In this document: positions 23,780 to 28,161 of the stretch, in pieces
Position numbering within the stretch: the first letter of the stretch is position 1
Layout: every line of letters starts with the position of its first letter
From: RGIG3102 sp045633415
GTDB taxonomy: Bacteria > Bacillota > Clostridia > Oscillospirales > Ruminococcaceae
Length of the DNA stretch: 28,161 bases
Assembly: GCA_045633415.1 (NCBI GenBank)
Contig: JAZQYH010000045.1
Span: 1-28,161, forward strand
Reading direction: 5' to 3'
The notes under the pieces: generated by a model
The model's input: the letters and a program-made list of their open reading frames with translations, nothing else
What the model was told of the DNA's origin: nothing
Databases searched by the model: none
Made by a program: the position numbers and the translations under genes

Positions 23780-25261
23780 TTAAAACTGGAAGTAGATAAA
23801 TGGTGTGGCATCATACTGTGGGCCATATACACCAAAAATCAGAATACTTAAAATAAGGCCGAGGCAAACTGCCCACTTTGCCGGAATTTTCATAGACAGA
23901 ATTTTGTCTGCAAGGTCTGTTTTGGACTGCAGCATATCCACAACCCACAGCACCACCAATGACAGCACTGCGATAATAAGGTCTTTGCTGTCAAGACCGT
24001 AAGTAAACAGCACATCAGTGAACAGCACTGAAAGGTTTGTATTGAACAGTATGGATTTCACAATACTGAATGCCTGTGGCAGAGTATCTGCCCTGAAGAA
24101 GATGTATGTAAAATCAACCAGTACAAATGTTGTGGACATTCTGCCAAAATCATAAAGCTTTTCGTGTTTTGTCAGACCGATTTTCTTATAAAATTTTCTT
24201 CTTTTCTTTTTGGTAAGTGCGCCAACCACACGATACATAGCGTGAATCAGCCCCCACACTACATATGTCCATCTGGCACCGTGCCAGAAGCCACTGATAA
24301 CAAATACCAGAACAAAGCCCCAGTATGTTGCCCTCTGTTTATTTTTTGACCCCCATACAAATGGCTGATAGATATAGTCTTCAAACCATTTTGAAAGAGA
24401 AATATGCCATTTGTCCCAGAATTCTGCAAGGGATTTGGAGCTGTATGGGAAATTGAAGTTGCGCATAAGTGTAAAGCCCAGCGTTTTTGCAACACCAATA
24501 GCTATAACAGAATATGATGCAAAGTCGCAATAAACCTGCAAAGCAAAAAGTATTGTAGCCAGCAACAGCATTACACCATCTGCCTGTGCATAGCCGTTGT
24601 AAACTTTGTCTACAAAGATTGACAGCCTGTCTGCTATAACAACCTTCATAAACATACCCCAGCCTATAATCAACAGACCTTTCTGCAGGTTATCTATATC
24701 AAACTTTGTAGGTTTCTGAATCTGTGGTAAAAGATTGCTTGCACGCTCAATCGGGCCGGCAACCAGCTGTGGAAAGAACAAAACGAACAATGCATATCTG
24801 AAAGGATTTTTTTCAGCCTGAATTGTGCCACGATAAACATCGATGGAATAGCCCAGTGCCTGAAAAGTGTAAAAGCTGATACCAACAGGTAGTGCAAAGC
24901 GCAGATACGGCAGGACAATACCTGAAACTGCGGTGATGTTATCAATAAAGAAATTGTAATATTTGAAAACAAACAATATGCCCAGATTAAGAGCCAGTAC
25001 TGTATACAATGTTATCTTGCTGATAATTTTTTCCTTTGTCTTGTCCATATCAGACTTTCTGCAATAGTCCATTATCATGGACCCCACCCATGTGACAGCG
25101 ATAGAAAAGCCAATAAGCAGGATGTATTTTGCTTTCCAGCACATATAGAAATATGCACTGCAGCAAAGCAGCCACACCCATCTGATTTTCCGCGGAATAA
25201 CAAAATATATCAGCAATGTTATAGGAAAAAATATTAAAAAATCAAAAGAATTAAAAAGCAT
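23780..25261 (-). CDS. MBOAT family O-acyltransferase (AlgI/PatA/DltB type)
   Basis: This 493-residue protein has about a dozen helices and the MBOAT signatures: FPQLVAGPIER near 164-174, FWDKWHISLSKWF with H286, and SGFWHGARW with the catalytic H327. MBOAT proteins form a membrane channel through which an acyl group from a cytosolic donor reaches an outside acceptor. GGAG lies 5 bases before the ATG. It heads the leftward operon MBOAT, SGNH, GT-C, CinA-SpoIID, ltaE, with 11-25 base gaps. Upstream DNA (25262-25381) is AT-rich and contains a TATAAT at 25323-25328 on the - strand, a likely -10 but without a clear -35. Confidence 0.9.
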   Translation of the reverse strand: MLFNSFDFLIFFPITLLIYFVIPRKIRWVWLLCCSAYFYMCWKAKYILLIGFSIAVTWVGSMIMDYCRKSDMDKTKEKIISKITLYTVLALNLGILFVFKYYNFFIDNITAVSGIVLPYLRFALPVGISFYTFQALGYSIDVYRGTIQAEKNPFRYALFVLFFPQLVAGPIERASNLLPQIQKPTKFDIDNLQKGLLIIGWGMFMKVVIADRLSIFVDKVYNGYAQADGVMLLLATILFALQVYCDFASYSVIAIGVAKTLGFTLMRNFNFPYSSKSLAEFWDKWHISLSKWFEDYIYQPFVWGSKNKQRATYWGFVLVFVISGFWHGARWTYVVWGLIHAMYRVVGALTKKKRRKFYKKIGLTKHEKLYDFGRMSTTFVLVDFTYIFFRADTLPQAFSIVKSILFNTNLSVLFTDVLFTYGLDSKDLIIAVLSLVVLWVVDMLQSKTDLADKILSMKIPAKWAVCLGLILSILIFGVYGPQYDATPFIYFQF

Positions 25262-25381
25262 ATTAACTCCATAAATTATTTATTTAATAATTACACGACT
25301 TAAAAATTCGCATAATTAACCTATTATAATAGTATACCATAAAACCACATCTTTGTATAGTTATAAGTATTATATAAAAAT

Positions 25382-25407
25382 AAAAAGCAGCCCAAGGGCT
25401 GCTTTTT
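25382..25407. terminator. Terminator after thiI
   Basis: AAAAAGCAGCCC (25382-25393) pairs with GGGCTGCTTTTT (25396-25407). It starts 8 bases past the thiI stop and isolates the nifS-thiI unit from the MBOAT operon. The closing loop is tight. Confidence 0.9.
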
Positions 25408-25414
25408 TATAATT

Positions 25415-26599
25415 TTACTGTACGTTAATTCTCAGTTTTTCTGCTTCTGCTGTTGCCTGTTCTTCAAGTTCGAACAGTTTTTCCAGACCCATTGCTGTTT
25501 CTGCTGAAATAACTTCTTCCAGAGAAGGTTTTGTTTTTGGGTGTGGTGGTGTGAAGATTGTACAGCAGTCTTCATAAGGCAGGATTGATGTTTCGAATGT
25601 GTCAATCTTGCGTGCGATTTCTGTGATTTCTGTTTTGTCCATACCGATTACAGGGCGGAAGATTGGCATATCAACACTGGCGTTTGTGGCTGTGATAGCC
25701 GCCATTGTCTGGCTGGCAACCTGACCAAGACTTTCACCTGTGATGATAGCGCTGGCACCAAATTTGCGGGACAGTTTTTCTGTGATACGCATCATACTGC
25801 GGCGCATAAGGATAGTGAACAGTTCTGCCACACCATTGTCACGGATGTATTCCTGTACTTCTGTAAATGGCACGATAAACAGGTTCATATCGCCTGTGTA
25901 GTCTGTGAGTTTTTCTGCCAGAGTGATAACTTTGTGTCTCGCTCTGTCAGATGTGTATGGAGGTGAAGCAAAGTGAACAGACATAATGGACATACCACGT
26001 TTTGCCATCATATATGCGGCAACAGGGCTGTCGATACCACCAGACAGCATCAGCGCACCTTTGCCTGATGTGGAAACAGGCATACCGCCTGCGCCTGGCT
26101 GTTTTGCTTCGTGAATGTATGCACCGAAGTCACGGATTTCTACCATAACTGTAACCTGTGGATTGTGCACATCAACTTTCAGATGGTGGAATTTGCGCAG
26201 GATAGCTGCACCAACTTCACGGGAGATTTCCAGTGAACCCATTGGAAAAGATTTGTCACTGCGTTTTGCTGTAACTTTGAATGTTCTGGCATTTTTCAGT
26301 GCATCTTCAAGGTATATCGGTGCCATTTCAGCAATTTTATCAAAGTTCTTTTCTGTTACAACAGCTTTGGAAACTGCCGCAATGCCAAAGATTTTTTTAA
26401 CTTTTTCAAAAGCCGCATCGATGTCGCTGTATTCGTCCTCTGCTTCAATGTAGAATGTGGACTGTGCTTTATAAATTTTGAACTGACCGAGATTTTTCAG
26501 TCTGTTTCTGATAGTTTTCATCAGCTGGGCTTCAAATGTGGATTTGTTCAGACCTTTCAGAGCCATTTCGCCCAGATAACACATAATAATCTGTTTCAT
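25415..26599 (-). CDS. thiI: tRNA 4-thiouridine synthase ThiI (no rhodanese domain)
   Basis: This 394-residue protein has an N-terminal ferredoxin-like plus THUMP region (about 1-165) and a PP-loop ATPase with LSGGIDSPVAAYM (186-194). YEDCCTIFTPPHPKTKP near 340-356 carries the cysteines used in sulfur handling. It adenylates U8 of tRNA and inserts sulfur; in some bacteria it also serves thiamine thiazole synthesis. E. coli ThiI is longer by a C-terminal rhodanese domain, absent here as in most Firmicutes. The gene starts one base after the cysteine desulfurase stop with only a weak AAAAGA site, so translation is probably coupled. The desulfurase likely supplies the sulfur directly. Confidence 0.95.
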   Translation of the reverse strand: MKQIIMCYLGEMALKGLNKSTFEAQLMKTIRNRLKNLGQFKIYKAQSTFYIEAEDEYSDIDAAFEKVKKIFGIAAVSKAVVTEKNFDKIAEMAPIYLEDALKNARTFKVTAKRSDKSFPMGSLEISREVGAAILRKFHHLKVDVHNPQVTVMVEIRDFGAYIHEAKQPGAGGMPVSTSGKGALMLSGGIDSPVAAYMMAKRGMSIMSVHFASPPYTSDRARHKVITLAEKLTDYTGDMNLFIVPFTEVQEYIRDNGVAELFTILMRRSMMRITEKLSRKFGASAIITGESLGQVASQTMAAITATNASVDMPIFRPVIGMDKTEITEIARKIDTFETSILPYEDCCTIFTPPHPKTKPSLEEVISAETAMGLEKLFELEEQATAEAEKLRINVQ

Positions 26600-26600
26600 T

Positions 26601-27737
26601 TTATCTTTTCACTTTCTGTAATTTTTCTGTTGCTTCTTTAAGTGCGGCAAGCAATGCCACAACATCGTCTTCTGTGTTCTGTACACCAAAGGAAACACGT
26701 ACAGAGCTGTCTATTCTTTCGTGTGGCAGTTTCATAACTGTCAGTGTATGGCTGGCACTGCCTTTGGAACAGGCTGAACCAGATGATACACAGATACCCT
26801 TGCTGTCAAGAAAGTGGAGCAGTGTTTCACTGCGGTAGCCCACAAATGAGAAGTTCACTGTGTATGGAGCCGCATTTTCAGGGCTGTTTACAACCACATT
26901 ATCAAAGGCTTTCAGACCATCCAGCAACTGTGTGCGCAGTTTTGCATAGTGCTGGAGATTTCTTATAAGGTTTGGTTTCAGCACTTCACATGCTTTTGCA
27001 AGCCCCTGAATATAGTGGATGTTTTCTGTGCCTGCACGCAGACCACTTTCCTGACCGCCGCCTACAAAAACAGGTTTGATATTTGTGCCCTGTCGCAGGT
27101 AAAGACCGCCAATACCCTTAGGTCCGTTTATTTTATGTGCTGAAAAGGAAAGGCTTTCGATTTTCAGTTTTTTAACGTCCAATGGGAACTTCATAAAGGA
27201 CTGCACAGCATCGATATGAATTGCACAGCGTGGATTTTTTTCTTTGATTCTGGCTGTCAGCTTTTCGATATCCAGTTTTGCACCTGTTTCATTGTTTACG
27301 TGAATCAGTGAAACAAGACAGGTTTTGCTGTCAACAGCATCCAGAATGGCATTTTCATCTACTATGCCGTTTTTGTCTGGGTCTACGAAAACTGTTTCAA
27401 AGCCCATCTCTGCCATATTTTCAAATGGCTGGCGCACTGCAGGGTGTTCATAGCCCGTGGTTACAATTCTTTTACCCCAGTTTTTTCTGGCAAGGGCAAG
27501 ACCATAGATAGCAATGTTGTTGCTTTCACTGGCACAGGATGTGAAATAAAGCTCACTTGATTTTGCACCGATACAGCCTGCAATAAATGTGCGGGCTTTG
27601 TTCATTTCAATTTCTGATGTTGCCCCTGCACCATAAAGTGATGAAGGGTTTGCAAAGGAATTCTGCATGCTTTCATAAATCACCTGTGCAACCTGTGGAT
27701 TTACAGGAGTGGTGGCAGCATTGTCCAGATAAATCAT
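26601..27737 (-). CDS. Cysteine desulfurase, NifS/IscS family
   Basis: This 378-residue PLP enzyme removes sulfur from cysteine as an enzyme persulfide. MIYLDNAATTPV at the N-terminus, TGYEHPAV, IDAVQSF, the PLP lysine K202 in SFSAHKINGPKG and the active-site Cys323 in SSGSACSKG are all present. The loop length around the Cys fits group I (NifS/IscS/NifZ). AAAGGAG lies 8 bases before the ATG. Pairing with thiI suggests that tRNA thiolation is its main client, as for B. subtilis NifZ. There is no iscU or iscR next to it. The promoter in the 27738-27900 region is not clear to me. Confidence 0.95.
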   Translation of the reverse strand: MIYLDNAATTPVNPQVAQVIYESMQNSFANPSSLYGAGATSEIEMNKARTFIAGCIGAKSSELYFTSCASESNNIAIYGLALARKNWGKRIVTTGYEHPAVRQPFENMAEMGFETVFVDPDKNGIVDENAILDAVDSKTCLVSLIHVNNETGAKLDIEKLTARIKEKNPRCAIHIDAVQSFMKFPLDVKKLKIESLSFSAHKINGPKGIGGLYLRQGTNIKPVFVGGGQESGLRAGTENIHYIQGLAKACEVLKPNLIRNLQHYAKLRTQLLDGLKAFDNVVVNSPENAAPYTVNFSFVGYRSETLLHFLDSKGICVSSGSACSKGSASHTLTVMKLPHERIDSSVRVSFGVQNTEDDVVALLAALKEATEKLQKVKR

Positions 27738-27915
27738 AATACTACTCCTTTGATAATATTTATTTTAACTAGATGATTTTAAATATTTTGCGTTGTAATA
27801 AACCAAAATGAGACCATAATACCCCATCTTAATTTACATTTTATAATTATATCATAAACAGCGTATTTTGTACAATATATACCATTATGAAAAAAAGCCT
27901 TATCTAAAGTATCAA

Positions 27916-27944
27916 TTTACAATATTTTCGCCATAAGGTATAAT
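27916..27944 (+). promoter_or_regulatory. Promoter of fhs
   Basis: TTTACA (27916-27921) is 17 bases from a perfect TATAAT (27939-27944). The leader to the start codon is about 70 bases. Confidence 0.75.
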
Positions 27945-27963
27945 ATTTTTTGTGATATGTTTC

Positions 27964-27986
27964 ATGGGAAAGGACAGATGTCCCGT
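27964..27986 (+). other. Leader hairpin of fhs
   Basis: ATGGGA (27964-27969) can pair with TCCCGT (27981-27986), with an alternative inner GGACA/TGTCC pairing. It lies between the promoter and the AGGAGG site at 28010-28015. It does not match the tetrahydrofolate riboswitch as I remember it. Confidence 0.35.
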
Positions 27987-28020
27987 ACCATCATTAGTCT
28001 TAAACATACAGGAGGAAAAA

Positions 28021-28161
28021 ATGAGAAGTGATATCGAAATAGCACAGGCCGCCGAAATGCTGCCAATCGAGGAAATAGCCCAGAAGATGGGACTTTCCAG
28101 AAAAGAAATCAGCCTTTATGGTGATTACAAAGCAAAAATTGACCTTGCAAAAGTAAAAAAT
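28021..28161 (+). CDS. fhs: Formate-tetrahydrofolate ligase, N-terminal part (partial)
   Basis: The first 47 residues, running off the window. IEIAQAAEMLPIEEIAQKMG and ISLYGDYKAKIDL are the characteristic start of Fhs, which joins formate and tetrahydrofolate at the cost of ATP to give 10-formyl-tetrahydrofolate for purine synthesis or acetogenic carbon flow. AGGAGG lies 5 bases before the ATG. It is divergent from the cysteine desulfurase gene. The ATP-binding and catalytic regions are outside the window. Confidence 0.93.
   Translation, partial: MRSDIEIAQAAEMLPIEEIAQKMGLSRKEISLYGDYKAKIDLAKVKN

Noticed and set aside
23780..25261. A dlt operon for teichoic acid D-alanylation
   Set aside because: DltA and DltC homologues are missing, and the SGNH gene is DltD-like only in fold.

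Overview
The window reads as chromosomal core and envelope DNA of a Gram-positive, low-to-moderate GC anaerobe of the class Clostridia, most likely Oscillospirales/Ruminococcaceae-like. The evidence is purine-rich Shine-Dalgarno sites before almost every gene, sigma-A type promoters, an FtsEX-PcsB-S41 division cluster, a BlaI/M56 pair, a DUF4830 protein, a ThiI without rhodanese next to a cysteine desulfurase, and a formate-tetrahydrofolate ligase. I see no rRNA, tRNA, CRISPR, phage or transposon. The genus assignment is inference.

Layout. Positions 1-1,300: the end of a RidA-family gene, a VanW-family gene and a 22-codon hydrophobic micro-ORF with its own promoter. Positions 1,379-3,740: a BlaI repressor with two perfect GTCTA-N6-TAGAC operators over its promoter, followed by a BlaR1-like M56 peptidase. 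The extracellular Asp-box part of that peptidase is cut off by an in-frame TAG. Positions 3,817-9,483: a small membrane protein, then (reading leftwards) cdaR-like regulator, ftsE, ftsX, a coiled-coil M23 PcsB/EnvC-like protein and an S41 protein that has lost its catalytic serine. Positions 9,583-15,475: housekeeping and transport genes (RsuA-type pseudouridine synthase, DUF4830 protein, type III pantothenate kinase, cyclophilin, acyltransferase-3, DUF401 permease, OsmC), mostly separate units with visible promoters and terminators.

Positions 15,479-25,261 hold the most unusual part: five tightly spaced leftward genes, MBOAT O-acyltransferase, SGNH/DltD-like partner, GT-C type membrane protein, a 1,146-residue fusion and threonine aldolase. 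The fusion joins a complete cytosolic CinA (MoCF domain plus NMN deamidase) through one membrane helix to a catalytically dead class B sortase-like domain, a Ser/Thr/Pro stalk and a SpoIID-type peptidoglycan-cleaving domain. Positions 25,415-28,161: thiI, a NifS-type cysteine desulfurase and, divergently, the start of fhs.

Two pseudoenzymes in envelope genes (the S41 protein and the sortase-like domain), the CinA-SpoIID fusion and the amber-split M56/Asp-box sensor are the points most worth following up.
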